Assembly: GCF_003555545.1 (NCBI RefSeq) | Contig: NZ_CP032157.1 | Span: forward strand, 3,724,546-3,788,545 | Direction of reading: 5' to 3' | Origin: Paraflavitalea soli | Lineage (GTDB): Bacteria > Bacteroidota > Bacteroidia > Chitinophagales > Chitinophagaceae | DNA: 64,000 nucleotides | Position numbers and translations under genes: made by a program | Shown: positions 1 through 8,576 of the stretch, piece by piece | How positions within the stretch are numbered: the first letter of the stretch is position 1 | How the letters are laid out: every line of letters starts with the position of its first letter | Notes under the pieces: generated by a model | What the model was told of the DNA's origin: nothing | Seen by the model: the letters and a program-made list of their open reading frames with translations, nothing else | Databases searched by the model: none

Positions 1-2757
1 GAACAGACCTGCATAACCACCTGTACCAGATGACTGGCCGTATATACCTGCCGTACCAAAGTTGGCGAACATGGAATTTACCTCCCCTTTTACTGCCGGA
101 GAGGTACCTGTAGTACGATCTACCTTGAAATTACCGGCCGTACCATTACCTACTGTTTTCACGGTGATCACCTCGTTGGTATTGTTTTCATTGAAGATTT
201 CAAAGCGTCCGGCACGGCCGGTAGAGAAGGTGGGAACCCATGCATACAGCGCATTGCCTGCTCCATCAATATTGGTCTCTACACCATTTCCGTCTTTACC
301 GGCATTGGCGGTGATGGCATTACCGTTGCCATCTGTCAGGGCTATCAGTGAGGCACCATTACCGGCCGGGTTGGATGCATAGAAGAGACCTGCACGACCA
401 CCAGTTCCGGAAGAAATACCAAATACACCCGCAGCACCGAAGTTGCCGAAGATGGTATTTACCTCCGCTCTTACTGCAGCACCTACGCTGTTGGTATTGT
501 CGAGGAAGAAGGAGGAAGCATTACCGAGTGTATTGTCTGGGATGTTACCATTGCTGTTGGATGCTACCTCCAGGATATTGGCTTCGGTATTGGTCTGATT
601 GAAGTTTTCAAACCGGCCGGCACGTCCGGTGCTGTTATTGAGGCCAACCTGTCCGAGTACACCTATACCGGTATTACTGGTATTGGTGGCTATAAAACCT
701 CGTACACCATAACCGCCGCCATCATTGCGACCTACTACGGCGCCTGCTATATCACTGGTGGTACGGCCCACAACGGCTTCACCACCGCCGTTGTTGTCGC
801 CCACTACACCTGCCGAAGTTTGTTGACTTGAAATCCCATGCACGGCAAATCCTGCACCAGTGGAGCTTCTTACCCCTGCCCCATTGCCTGTTGTAGTTAC
901 ATTGATCACGGTACCATTACCCACCGTATTGGCAACCAGTACGCTATTGTTATTGGCATTATTGAAAATAGATATGTTGGCAGGAATGCCATTGTTGGAA
1001 GTAGCATTCAAACCAGTTCCGGTATTACTGTTGGCATATACCCCATAACCATTGGCCGTAGCATTTCCGTAAACACCCAAACCGTTAGGGGTAGTGCCAT
1101 ATACGCCCCAACCCGAACCGGCCTGCGATCCGTATACCCCTACACCCAGTCCACCGGTACCATTATTAATACCGCGTACGGCTGAAGAAAAGCCACCCGG
1201 AGAAGTAGAAGATACGATACCCCGTACAGCACTGATATTACTGGTAGTAGTATTGTTCACACCTTCTACAGATGTGCCGTCGCCATCGTTGGTGATGGAA
1301 AATAATGTAGCTGCACTGTTCTCTGTTGTAACATAGGGCAGGGTGAAGCCACCGCCGCCAATGGCAGCGGGAGCCCAGTTAACACCATCAAACTTTAAGA
1401 CCTGTCCGGCTGCCGGTACCGCAGCTGATACGGCTACATTCTGGAGCTTTGCCACGCCGGGATTGGGGTAATTGCCACTCAGGTCGCCACCCGCAGGACC
1501 ACTGGGCGGCAGGGTCACACCGGGAGCTATCTTAATTTGTGTTATAGAAGCATCTGCCAGTTTTGCTGTTGTAATGTTTGCATCTACTACTTTAGCCGTA
1601 GTCACTGCATCGTCTGCTAGTTTTGCAGTAGTAATATTCGCATCCACTACTTTGGCAGTGGTTACTGCATTGTCGGCGAGCTTCGGTGTAGTAACGGAAC
1701 CATCAGTCAGCTTGGCAGTAGTAATATTAGCATCCATTACCTTGGCAGTTGTTACTGCATTGTCAGCGATCTTAGGAGTCGTAACGGAGCCATCAGCCAG
1801 CTTGGCTGTGGTAATATTGGCATCCATTACCTTGGCAGTAGTCACTGCATTGTCGGCGATCTTTGGAGTTGTAACTGAGCCATCAGCCAGCTTGGCTGTG
1901 GTGATATTGGCGTCAACTACTTTAGCAGTAGTCACTGCATTGTCGGCGAGTTTGGAAGTAGTGACGGAGCCATCAGCCAGCTTGGCTGTAGTAATATTGG
2001 CATCCATTACTTTGGCGGTTGTTACTGCGTTGTTGGCAATTTTAGCTGTTACGACTGCATTGGCAGCGATGGTAGGATTGGGATAGGTACCTGTAAGATC
2101 GCCACCTGCCGGCCCACTGGGAGGCAGGGTTACACCGGGCCCTATTTTAATTTGGGTAACCGATCCATCAGCCAGTTTAGGGGTAGTCACAGCCCCATCG
2201 GCTAATTTAGCAGTCGTGATATTAGCATCGGCCACCTTGGTAGTGGTCACTGCATTATTGGCAATTTTAGCATTCCCTACCGCATTGGCAGCGATGGCCG
2301 GATTGGGATAAGTACCGCTAAGGTCGCCACCTGCAGGGCCTGTTGGCGCTCCGCCGGTAGCATACAAAGCGTAGGGTACTGACAACAACTGGGATGCACC
2401 AATGGAGGTAAATGCGGTCCCATTTGCCGGGTCTACTTCCACCTGCATAAATTTAGCGCCTCCTCCCCAGTTGACACCAACCACGGTGCCGGTTACGTTA
2501 CTGGCACCCGGGCTTCCCACCTGTACATTAAATAAACCAACGGCGTTGGTTGTCACTGATCTTGTTTCAGAATACACAATAGCGCCCTGTGCCGATCCTT
2601 CGCGGATACTCAAACGCAGTTTAATGGCTTTATTGGGTAAAACGTTACCAACGGAATTGCGGGCTACGCCCTGATAGTTTAGCATGCCAGGGGCCTGGCC
2701 TATAGTAATGATCGTTATCAACTGCAATACAAGGAGTATGCATAAAAATCGCTTCAT
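1..2757 (-). CDS. Large secreted repeat-rich tail-fibre-like surface protein (C-terminus outside window)
   Basis: The frame is open from an ATG at 2757 to the window edge, giving at least 919 residues. Residues 1-21 form a signal peptide ending near TIGQA. Next comes an N-terminal domain beginning LNYQGVARN, of the type seen at the start of many long Bacteroidota extracellular proteins. The middle is built of about 10-residue units such as NAVTTAKVMD, ANITTAKLAD and GSVTTPKIAD, interrupted three times by a GGDLSG/TxYPNP linker. The C-terminal half is rich in Gly, Asn and Thr with GVYG/GLFxAxN motifs, resembling phage tail-fibre or beta-helix stalks. It starts 36 bp after the upstream T9SS-domain gene, so the two are probably co-transcribed. 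The exact role is unknown; an adhesive or stalk protein is inferred. Confidence 0.8.
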   Translation of the reverse strand, partial: MKRFLCILLVLQLITIITIGQAPGMLNYQGVARNSVGNVLPNKAIKLRLSIREGSAQGAIVYSETRSVTTNAVGLFNVQVGSPGASNVTGTVVGVNWGGGAKFMQVEVDPANGTAFTSIGASQLLSVPYALYATGGAPTGPAGGDLSGTYPNPAIAANAVGNAKIANNAVTTTKVADANITTAKLADGAVTTPKLADGSVTQIKIGPGVTLPPSGPAGGDLTGTYPNPTIAANAVVTAKIANNAVTTAKVMDANITTAKLADGSVTTSKLADNAVTTAKVVDANITTAKLADGSVTTPKIADNAVTTAKVMDANITTAKLADGSVTTPKIADNAVTTAKVMDANITTAKLTDGSVTTPKLADNAVTTAKVVDANITTAKLADDAVTTAKVVDANITTAKLADASITQIKIAPGVTLPPSGPAGGDLSGNYPNPGVAKLQNVAVSAAVPAAGQVLKFDGVNWAPAAIGGGGFTLPYVTTENSAATLFSITNDGDGTSVEGVNNTTTSNISAVRGIVSSTSPGGFSSAVRGINNGTGGLGVGVYGSQAGSGWGVYGTTPNGLGVYGNATANGYGVYANSNTGTGLNATSNNGIPANISIFNNANNNSVLVANTVGNGTVINVTTTGNGAGVRSSTGAGFAVHGISSQQTSAGVVGDNNGGGEAVVGRTTSDIAGAVVGRNDGGGYGVRGFIATNTSNTGIGVLGQVGLNNSTGRAGRFENFNQTNTEANILEVASNSNGNIPDNTLGNASSFFLDNTNSVGAAVRAEVNTIFGNFGAAGVFGISSGTGGRAGLFYASNPAGNGASLIALTDGNGNAITANAGKDGNGVETNIDGAGNALYAWVPTFSTGRAGRFEIFNENNTNEVITVKTVGNGTAGNFKVDRTTGTSPAVKGEVNSMFANFGTAGIYGQSSGTGGYAGLF
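1560..2064 (-). repeat. Tandem 90-bp coding repeats inside the large surface protein
   Basis: The word ACTGCAT (ACTGCGT at the sixth) recurs on the plus strand at 1604, 1664, 1754, 1844, 1934, 2024 and 2054. The central copies are exactly 90 bp apart, with outer spacings of 60 and 30 bp. Each 90-bp unit encodes three 10-residue modules (NAVTTAKV.., ANITTAKL.., GSVTTPKI..). High DNA identity between copies suggests ongoing expansion and contraction, which keeps frame because every unit is a multiple of 30 bp. Confidence 0.85.
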
Positions 2758-2793
2758 AGTTTGATTTGTTTTGTGGTTAGAGAGATGCTGGTG

Positions 2794-3357
2794 CTATTTG
2801 TTGTCTATTTTAACAACCCTGAAGGCGCTGCGCCTGATAACGGATTGGTTGTCGCTGCGGGTTCTGTCGGGAGATAAGCGGGCCACCACATAATAGGTGC
2901 CGGCTGGATAGCGCGACAGGTCGAAGTAATGGATGCGGCAACAGTTGTTATAATCAACTTCGCGCCGCTCCAGGATAGCGCCGTTATTATCTGTTAATTG
3001 TATTTCCAAAAAGCCGCTTTCCCTTACGAAGAAGTCGAGTTCAAATTTTCCTGGTGTGGGATTGGGAAAGAGGCGGTATTCGCCGGAACCAAAAATGAGG
3101 GAGAGATTTGACTTGCCTACAATTTCTGTAAGTGGCTGCAACAGTCCATGGGTGAGGAGGATCATGCTGTCGGCAGGGGCCAGTGACTCGATCATTGTCA
3201 TTTCACCAATGCTCCATTCAAAGCGAAAATAGGAGGAAGGATCGTTGTAATAGCCACCGGCGACATTGAAGACAAAAGGCTTGATCGTCTGCGCTGTTAC
3301 CTGACTGGTGCTGCCAGCCAGCAATACCAGGAGGCAAACTTGGTAAAGTTTATTCAT
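2794..3357 (-). CDS. Small secreted protein with T9SS type A-like C-terminal sorting domain
   Basis: 187 residues. A signal peptide covers residues 1-22 (MNKLYQ... to TAQ). The middle contains FEWSIGEM and THGLLQPL, phrases typical of small Bacteroidota secreted proteins. From about residue 112 the sequence RLFPNPTPGKFELDF followed by beta-strands and FDLSRYPAGTYYVVA matches the T9SS type A sorting domain pattern (YPNP...G...L...G.Y). It is probably secreted by the PorSS/T9SS machinery and anchored at or released from the surface. It is the first gene of a likely two-gene unit with the tail-fibre-like gene downstream. The substrate is unknown. Confidence 0.75.
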   Translation of the reverse strand: MNKLYQVCLLVLLAGSTSQVTAQTIKPFVFNVAGGYYNDPSSYFRFEWSIGEMTMIESLAPADSMILLTHGLLQPLTEIVGKSNLSLIFGSGEYRLFPNPTPGKFELDFFVRESGFLEIQLTDNNGAILERREVDYNNCCRIHYFDLSRYPAGTYYVVARLSPDRTRSDNQSVIRRSAFRVVKIDNK

Positions 3358-3412
3358 AAGCAGGAAGATGTATTTTAAAGGTTATAGATAATACAAGAGA
3401 ATACAAGTCATC

Positions 3413-3432
3413 TCACTGCCATATGGCAGTGA
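3413..3432. promoter_or_regulatory. Perfect 20-bp palindrome, candidate operator
   Basis: TCACTGCCATATGGCAGTGA reads identically on both strands. It lies 56 bp upstream of the start codon of the T9SS-domain gene, in its presumed promoter or 5' leader. A perfect 10-bp half-site with no spacer could bind a dimeric regulator or form a hairpin in the RNA. The regulator is unknown. Confidence 0.45.
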
Positions 3433-3713
3433 CAGTATTACCAGCACAAAACAGTGCAGGTGCTAAAAGGTATAAGTGTCTACCGGGTATGCATGGCAGG
3501 TCATTATCCAATAGGATCCATTATCTGCGGAGAAAGGTGCAAACCGCAGGAAGATATCAATGCTACTACAGGCTGAGTGAATGCTGATCTATTCCATGCC
3601 AACGGACGCTACATTAAACATGGATGGGGTATACTACGGTTGGATCGATTCAGGGGGAATTATTTAATCCGGTATAAAAATAGAGACTTTTTCAAATAAA
3701 AAAAATTCCCTCT

Positions 3714-3735
3714 TTGTGGTATATTTTTATCACAA
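3714..3735. promoter_or_regulatory. CRP/FNR-like imperfect dyad
   Basis: TTGTG and CACAA flank an AT-rich centre of 12 bp containing TA steps on both sides. This resembles CRP/FNR-family half-sites (TGTGA/TCACA), but the spacing and the single mismatch make it weak. The nearest gene read leftwards is the T9SS-domain gene. Confidence 0.2.
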
Positions 3736-3845
3736 TGGCTGGTTCAGACTGGAATACTGACCTTTTTTCGCTCATCTGAGCTATCCCATCCTACCTATAA
3801 CCTCCTGACGAATAGAAAGATGCAAGCTACTAAAGCCTTAAATGA

Positions 3846-3876
3846 CACAAGCCCGCCAGGTAATCGGGGGCTTGTG
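3846..3876. terminator. 9-bp-stem hairpin, possible terminator
   Basis: CACAAGCCC at 3846-3854 pairs perfectly with GGGCTTGTG at 3868-3876 around a 13-nt loop. There is no strong U-tract on either side (minus-strand read: ATTTAA downstream), so terminator function is uncertain. Confidence 0.35.
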
Positions 3877-3980
3877 CATGATTAGTGCCTTTAAAGGAAC
3901 CGGTTTAACTTTCATAGGTCAATGGAACTGTTCAAAGGACTTGGTATATTTAATAGTCATTATAAAAAAGAGGTGGGACG

Positions 3981-4145
3981 ATGATGATGTCAATTCAGGT
4001 CCACATATCCGTCAAAGTCAACGCTAAAAAGCATTACGGAGAGCCCCACCAGCACAGAAAGAGCTATTTGCACGCAAATGTGCGTTGCAACAGATGTAAA
4101 CCTGTTACGGTTTCAGTAAAAGGTGCTTACGGAAATGGGAAATAG
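3981..4145 (+). CDS. Possible 54-residue basic small protein with a CxxC motif
   Basis: The ORF opens with three consecutive ATG codons at 3981, 3984 and 3987, preceded by a purine-rich GAGGTGGGA stretch, and ends with TAG at 4143-4145. The product is very basic, rich in His and Lys, and contains CNRCK near residue 36, followed by PVTVSVKGAYGNGK at the end. I recognise no family. The ribosome-binding-like sequence and the CxxC support it; the lack of a known relative and the non-coding surroundings count against it. Confidence 0.3.
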   Translation: MMMSIQVHISVKVNAKKHYGEPHQHRKSYLHANVRCNRCKPVTVSVKGAYGNGK

Positions 4146-4202
4146 CAGCCTCCTGTAGATCAGGGAGAGCCGCCCTTGGAGGGCGACCCACCCTTCAAGC
4201 GC

Positions 4203-4235
4203 CTTCGACAGCCCTTTGACAAGCTCAGGGTGACA
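4203..4235. repeat. Intergenic repeat of the CCCTGAGCTTGTC type
   Basis: On the minus strand this reads TGTCACCCTGAGCTTGTCAA followed by AGGGCTGTCGAAGG. The word recurs between genes in many bacterial genomes, and its translation yields spurious HPELVKG peptides. Here it lies just downstream of the GDPD-type gene, where it may act as an RNA hairpin. Only one copy is visible in this window. Confidence 0.5.
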
Positions 4236-4257
4236 TGGCTCAGGCTGACAGACAAGA

Positions 4258-5181
4258 CTACAACTGGCTGAAGAAATTGGGATAGTCGGTAATAATGCCA
4301 TCTACACCCATTTTTACAAGGGCTTTCATTTCTTCCACGGTGTTGACGGTCCAGGGCACCAGCTTCATCTTGTGCTGCCTGCAGGCGGTTACCATTTCAG
4401 GTGTTACCATTTTATAGTGCGGACTGTAAATGTTGGGGGTAAAACCCAGTTGGGACAGGTTGTTCTCCAGGGTAATGTTGGCTGAACCGGTGAGGAAACC
4501 AATGGTTACACCAGGATATTTTTTATGTACTTCCTGTAGCGGCCGTACATCGAATGACTGAATATAGAAACGATTACCAATGGATCTGCTCTTGACAACA
4601 TCCATTACCGATTTGATCATTTCTTCGGGCCCGGCATTGTAACCGAGGCTATCGTATTGTGGACTGGTTTTTACTTCTATATTGTAAATGGCAGGAGTTA
4701 GTTTGCGTGCGGCCGTGAATGCTTCTACAGAATCGATCAACTCGCCCAGCAACGGCATGTAGGTCTTTATTTTCTCCTGCCGGGGCCAGCCATTGTATGG
4801 TTTGGAACCTACATCAAATTTGCGGATATCGGCATAGTTCATCTGATGCCATATATACTTCTTGGCATCTGCTTTGGCTATCTCTTTACCATCTTCATAT
4901 AAAGAGTGGTTGATATTGACCATGGGGTCGTGGGCTATCAATACCTGCTTGTCTTTGGTAATGTAGATATCTACCTCAATAATATTGGCACCCACCTCCA
5001 GCCCTTTTTTCATTGCCGGGATGGTGTTTTCCGGCATCAGTCCCCTGGTGCCCCGGTGGCCTTCTTTATAGAATGCGGGAAACTGAGCAGAGGTAGTTAT
5101 TTTTTGCGCAGTTTTACAGGAAAACAGGAGAATAATTGCAACAACAGAAGCGATAGAAAGCAATGGCAGCGTATGTTTCAT
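4258..5181 (-). CDS. Glycerophosphodiester phosphodiesterase family lipoprotein
   Basis: 307 residues. The N-terminus MKHTLPLLSIASVVAIILLF ends in a lipobox (LLFSC, Cys at 22), so the protein is probably a periplasmic lipoprotein. HRGTRGLMPENTIPAM (from about residue 43), then EVDIYITKDKQVLIAHDP, are the GDPD signature: the catalytic His pair, Glu/Asp metal ligands and HD. IEVKTSP and the C-terminal VDGIITDYP complete the TIM barrel. The family hydrolyses glycerophosphodiesters to glycerol-3-phosphate and an alcohol. It is a single gene; the plus-strand ORFs opposite are shadows. Confidence 0.9.
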   Translation of the reverse strand: MKHTLPLLSIASVVAIILLFSCKTAQKITTSAQFPAFYKEGHRGTRGLMPENTIPAMKKGLEVGANIIEVDIYITKDKQVLIAHDPMVNINHSLYEDGKEIAKADAKKYIWHQMNYADIRKFDVGSKPYNGWPRQEKIKTYMPLLGELIDSVEAFTAARKLTPAIYNIEVKTSPQYDSLGYNAGPEEMIKSVMDVVKSRSIGNRFYIQSFDVRPLQEVHKKYPGVTIGFLTGSANITLENNLSQLGFTPNIYSPHYKMVTPEMVTACRQHKMKLVPWTVNTVEEMKALVKMGVDGIITDYPNFFSQL

Positions 5182-5237
5182 GGAGAACGTGGTTGTAGCT
5201 GTAAATATACAATGCGCTGGGTGAGGAACGCATTAAT

Positions 5238-5495
5238 TTATTTGTTTCTCCTGAAATCCCAGGAGTCATGATCCTCCTGCTCTTCATTGGTATCCCTGGG
5301 TTTGTTTACATCTGCAACGGTCCGGTGATCTTCTTCTGTTTTGTGCAATGGAGGCAGCTTTATTTCTTCCGGATCGGGTAATACAGCACCAGTGGAAGCT
5401 GCGTTGCCGGCATCATCCATATTGTTGTTGCTGGTTTTCCCTTCGTTGCGCGGCTTATCAGAATCAACACCTTTCTTTTTATCCGCCATGTCCAT
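5238..5495 (-). CDS. Small hydrophilic hypothetical protein
   Basis: 85 residues from the ATG at 5495; a second ATG at 5489 (MADKKKG) may be the true start. The protein is highly charged (Lys, Asp, Glu, Asn), with no signal peptide, no hydrophobic segment and a low-complexity, probably disordered chain ending WDFRRNK. No family is recognised. It sits between the TonB-dependent receptor and the GDPD-type gene on the same strand, 56 bp before the latter, so it could be co-transcribed with either. Confidence 0.55.
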   Translation of the reverse strand: MDMADKKKGVDSDKPRNEGKTSNNNMDDAGNAASTGAVLPDPEEIKLPPLHKTEEDHRTVADVNKPRDTNEEQEDHDSWDFRRNK

Positions 5496-5569
5496 CTGTT
5501 TTTAATAATTATACAAAAAACGTACCCTGGCTCATTAGGCAAGCAGGATATTGGATGGAGAGCGATGGT

Positions 5570-7699
5570 TTACCATTTTACCCGCAAGGTAAAACCCCAG
5601 GTTTCCGGATTACCCAGGTGTACAGCGCCAAAGTCATAGGCATAGCTGATGTATTTCCTGTTGCCGATATTACGCGCCCAGAAGAGCAGGTCCACATAGC
5701 GTGTAATGATGCCGGTGCGGGTATTGAGCAGGTTGTAAGGAGACTGCCTGATGTTATTGGCCAGGTCAAAATATTGTTCACCCAGGTATTGCCATTCACC
5801 GCGGGCCATGAGTTGAATATAGGGCTTGCGGGATACAGCAAACTGGTATTGCAGGGCCAGCATGGAAGTCATATCGGGCGTAAAGAGTTGCTTCTTGCCG
5901 GAAAGGTCGGCCTCTGCCCCATTCTGCGGTACTTTTAAGGTCTTATATTCTGCATCGGTGAACCCTGCCTGGTAGTTTATTTCCAACCCTCTTACGGGCA
6001 AGGCAGCCAGTTCTATCTCCGCTCCTTTGCTGGTGAGTTTACCGGCGTTCTTGGTAATGGTAATAGCAGCGGGCAATACAAGCGTAGGCACTTGTGCGTC
6101 AGTAATAGTAGCGTAAAACAAAGCCACATTTACCCGGAGCTTATTGTTGAAGAAGGTATTCTTGCTACCCAATTCAATATTGTTGCTGTACTCCGGCTTA
6201 TAAGCATACAATGGCGGGGTAGAAGGGTCAGCGGCCAATTGTGTTAAACCACCTGCCCGGTATCCGCGGCTATAGGTAACATACAGGTCGTTGTTGGCAG
6301 CAGCGTGATACAATAGTCCCACTTTGGGTGAGAATGCATTGAAGTGGGCGGTAGCTGAGGTATCGGGCTGAAAATCAAAGATAGGATCGGGTGAAGCATC
6401 GGGCTTGTATTCACCCCGTACCTGCTGTTTTTTGTGCTCATAATCATAACGTATACCCGCGATCAGTTCCCATTGTTTATTGAGGGCATAATTGACTTCT
6501 CCATACAAAGCGATGCCAAACCCTTTGCCTGTGGAAGTATTGATGAGGCCATAGTTCTTATCGGGTGATCCCACCAGTTCGGCATCCTCTCCAAAATGGG
6601 TAGTTTGCTTAACAGGGTTATTCTGTATGAACAGGTAAGTACCAGCTGTCCATTTAAGCGGTGATGCGGCAGCAGTGGGTGAGGTGAACCTGAATTCCTG
6701 TGTAAATACTTTTACTTTATTCCATTTGCTTCCATAATCATTGATGATGGTCACACCATCAATAGGCGAGAAATCACCGTCTATGGGATCTTTATAATAC
6801 CGGTGATTGGATTGCCAGGCGGTTTGAGAGCTGAAGTTAAAAGCATGGCCTGTATGATTCACCGATAAGGAAGTATTGAATGTATTATCCACCATTTCTG
6901 TCACAGCATTCTGATTCAGCTCAAAGGGATGTTCCAGCGCGTCCTCTACCCCATTCACCAATGGGAAAGTTCCATTATTGCGGTTGGCCAGGTGTTTCAG
7001 GTTGAAGGTCACCGACCAGCGTGGATTAACGATATACTTGAGGTAATAATTACCGGACAAACTATGTTGGCGGTCAAAATCTTTGTTGTTGTAGAGATTG
7101 GTATAAAAGCCTTCACGACGGTCGTAGATACCGGATACTCCCAGGTACAGTTTGTTTTTTATCAGCGGGGTGCGTATGCCGGCAGCATAACGTTGCTGCC
7201 CATAATTGCCGACATTGGCTTCCGCAAATCCGGTGATATGATTACCGGGTTGTTTGGTAATGATATTGATCACCCCGCCCATGGCATTACGGCCATACAA
7301 GGTGCCCTGGGGGCCGCGCAAAACTTCTATGCGCTCGATATCAGACAGCTGTGAGATATAGGTATCCAGGCCAAACTGGTTTACACCATCAATATAAGTA
7401 GCTACTGCGGGATCATAGGAAGTAGTGGTAATGCCGCGAATGGAAGTTACATTCCTGTTGTCGCCGGGATCGGCTGAATACAGGTTGGGCACGATGGCTG
7501 TAATTTCTTTGGTATTCCACAACCGGTAGTCGATCACCTGCCTGGATGTAATGGCAGAAACACTCACCGGTATCTTTTGTAATTTTTCCTCTTTCTTTTG
7601 TGCCGTTACCACAATGGCATCGAGGCTATCTATAGTTTGCGCATATGCGCCAGTGCATAATAAGGAGCCGACTAAAGCGTACATGAGTTTCATAAGCAT
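5570..7699 (-). CDS. TonB-dependent outer-membrane receptor
   Basis: 709 residues. A signal peptide (to AYAQ, about residue 21) is followed by a TonB-box-like segment DAIVVTAQ and a plug domain: KIPVSVSAIT, RGITTTSYDP, YIDGV, IERIEVLRGPQGTLYGRNAMGGVINIITKQP. A long 22-strand-type beta-barrel ends in an aromatic C-terminus (GFTLRVKW), as needed for BAM insertion. There is no N-terminal carboxypeptidase-like domain, and no SusD neighbour, so a siderophore, cofactor or vitamin substrate is more likely than a glycan; it cannot be named. A second ATG at 7693 could be the start. Confidence 0.92.
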   Translation of the reverse strand: MLMKLMYALVGSLLCTGAYAQTIDSLDAIVVTAQKKEEKLQKIPVSVSAITSRQVIDYRLWNTKEITAIVPNLYSADPGDNRNVTSIRGITTTSYDPAVATYIDGVNQFGLDTYISQLSDIERIEVLRGPQGTLYGRNAMGGVINIITKQPGNHITGFAEANVGNYGQQRYAAGIRTPLIKNKLYLGVSGIYDRREGFYTNLYNNKDFDRQHSLSGNYYLKYIVNPRWSVTFNLKHLANRNNGTFPLVNGVEDALEHPFELNQNAVTEMVDNTFNTSLSVNHTGHAFNFSSQTAWQSNHRYYKDPIDGDFSPIDGVTIINDYGSKWNKVKVFTQEFRFTSPTAAASPLKWTAGTYLFIQNNPVKQTTHFGEDAELVGSPDKNYGLINTSTGKGFGIALYGEVNYALNKQWELIAGIRYDYEHKKQQVRGEYKPDASPDPIFDFQPDTSATAHFNAFSPKVGLLYHAAANNDLYVTYSRGYRAGGLTQLAADPSTPPLYAYKPEYSNNIELGSKNTFFNNKLRVNVALFYATITDAQVPTLVLPAAITITKNAGKLTSKGAEIELAALPVRGLEINYQAGFTDAEYKTLKVPQNGAEADLSGKKQLFTPDMTSMLALQYQFAVSRKPYIQLMARGEWQYLGEQYFDLANNIRQSPYNLLNTRTGIITRYVDLLFWARNIGNRKYISYAYDFGAVHLGNPETWGFTLRVKW

Positions 7700-7821
7700 C
7701 GTTCAATATGAATGTCAATATTACGCATAAATCCTGCAATGCCAACCAGGTACTCCAATACAGGCTTCTTTATTGTGGCAATTGGGGCCGCTCCATCTTA
7801 TAAGGAGTTCCTATAATTGCG

Positions 7822-7866
7822 AAAAAGCGCAGAAGCGCCGGATCGATCACCCGGGCATTCCTGCGC
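7822..7866 (-). terminator. Rho-independent terminator after the DUF4920 gene
   Basis: On the minus strand GCGCAG pairs with CTGCGC, with inner pairing CCGG/CCGG around the loop, followed by a run of five T. It lies 28 bp downstream of the DUF4920 stop codon. Confidence 0.75.
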
Positions 7867-7893
7867 TGTATAATATATTAATACTATAGTTAC

Positions 7894-8370
7894 TTATTTC
7901 ATCACCAATATCCCATTGGCCAGGAGGCGGATCTCCTTTTTGGGTTGGGTAATGGCGTCTATTTCAGCCTGTGGTTTTTTGGCATCTTCAGCATAGTGCT
8001 TCAGCTCATCTACAGAAGTAGTTTTAAGTTTTGCTTCGGTATCGAGTACAACGGTCTTACCGATCATATCCATGGGTACGAAGAAACCATAGTCCTTCAT
8101 TTTTACAAAAGCGGTGGTGGAATCATTGACCTGCACTTTCATCCAGCAGCCTTTTTTGGGGCATACGTCCAATACTTTGGCGATAACCTTGGTTTGGCCA
8201 ATGCTGTCTTTCTTTTCCAGGGCGCCGGGCAGTTTAGCGATATCGACCGCTCCTTTGGAGGTTGTTTTGGCGCCGAATACGTCCCCGGGGTTGGCGGGGC
8301 CTTTGGGGGGCTGGGCTTTCGCCAGGGATAAGGTAGTGGCAGCTACCACTAATAATAAAAGCTTTTTCAT
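7894..8370 (-). CDS. DUF4920 family periplasmic protein
   Basis: 158 residues with a signal peptide (LSLAKAQ, about residue 19). The core GAKTTSKGAVDIAKL, VIAKVLDVCPKKGCWMKV and FVKMKDYGFFVPMDMIGKTV matches DUF4920, a small OB-fold-like domain; the Cys pair in CPKKGCW is typical. Function in the family is not established, and a periplasmic metal- or ligand-binding role is only a guess. It is monocistronic: a terminator follows and the divergent yceD-rpmF-plsX group lies upstream. Confidence 0.8.
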   Translation of the reverse strand: MKKLLLLVVAATTLSLAKAQPPKGPANPGDVFGAKTTSKGAVDIAKLPGALEKKDSIGQTKVIAKVLDVCPKKGCWMKVQVNDSTTAFVKMKDYGFFVPMDMIGKTVVLDTEAKLKTTSVDELKHYAEDAKKPQAEIDAITQPKKEIRLLANGILVMK

Positions 8371-8551
8371 ATTATAGCTCCTTGTTTAATTTTAGACTAC
8401 AAAGGTGCAGAAATAGGTCCAGATTCACTTACGAAAGCGGAAAAACTATTCCTGCCTGCCTGATTTACAAGCTGATAGACCCCAATTAACAATTGTGGGA
8501 ATATTTTATGCCTTTTTTGCTCTTAGGGCTTAATCATTAGTGGATTATCCC

Positions 8552-8559
8552 TACCTTTG
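8552..8559 (+). promoter_or_regulatory. Bacteroidota -7 promoter box for yceD-rpmF-plsX
   Basis: TACCTTTG fits the TAnnTTTG -7 consensus of the Bacteroidota primary sigma factor. It lies 17 bp before the first ATG of the operon. No good -33 TTTG is seen at about 19-bp spacing. Confidence 0.6.
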
Positions 8560-8576
8560 CAAACTCTTTAAAAGGG

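Larger units (their letters stand above)
3358..3980. other. Intergenic region upstream of the surface-protein pair
   Basis: About 620 bp without a convincing gene. It holds a perfect 20-bp palindrome (3413-3432), a CRP/FNR-like imperfect dyad (3714-3735) and a 9-bp-stem hairpin (3846-3876). The only ORF track candidate, at 3842-4027 on the plus strand, begins at the hairpin and has no recognisable features. Confidence 0.5.

Noticed and set aside
62-2674. Plus-strand ORFs with repetitive Val/Ala/Ser translation (for example 1472-2086)
   Set aside because: They are shadows of the large minus-strand repeat protein, which has a signal peptide and continuous frame.
3842-4027. 61-residue plus-strand ORF
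   Set aside because: It begins in a hairpin, lacks any motif or ribosome-binding sequence, and overlaps the more plausible 54-codon frame.
4113-4301. 62-residue minus-strand ORF containing HPELVKGLSK
   Set aside because: It is a translation of the intergenic CCCTGAGCTTGTC repeat.
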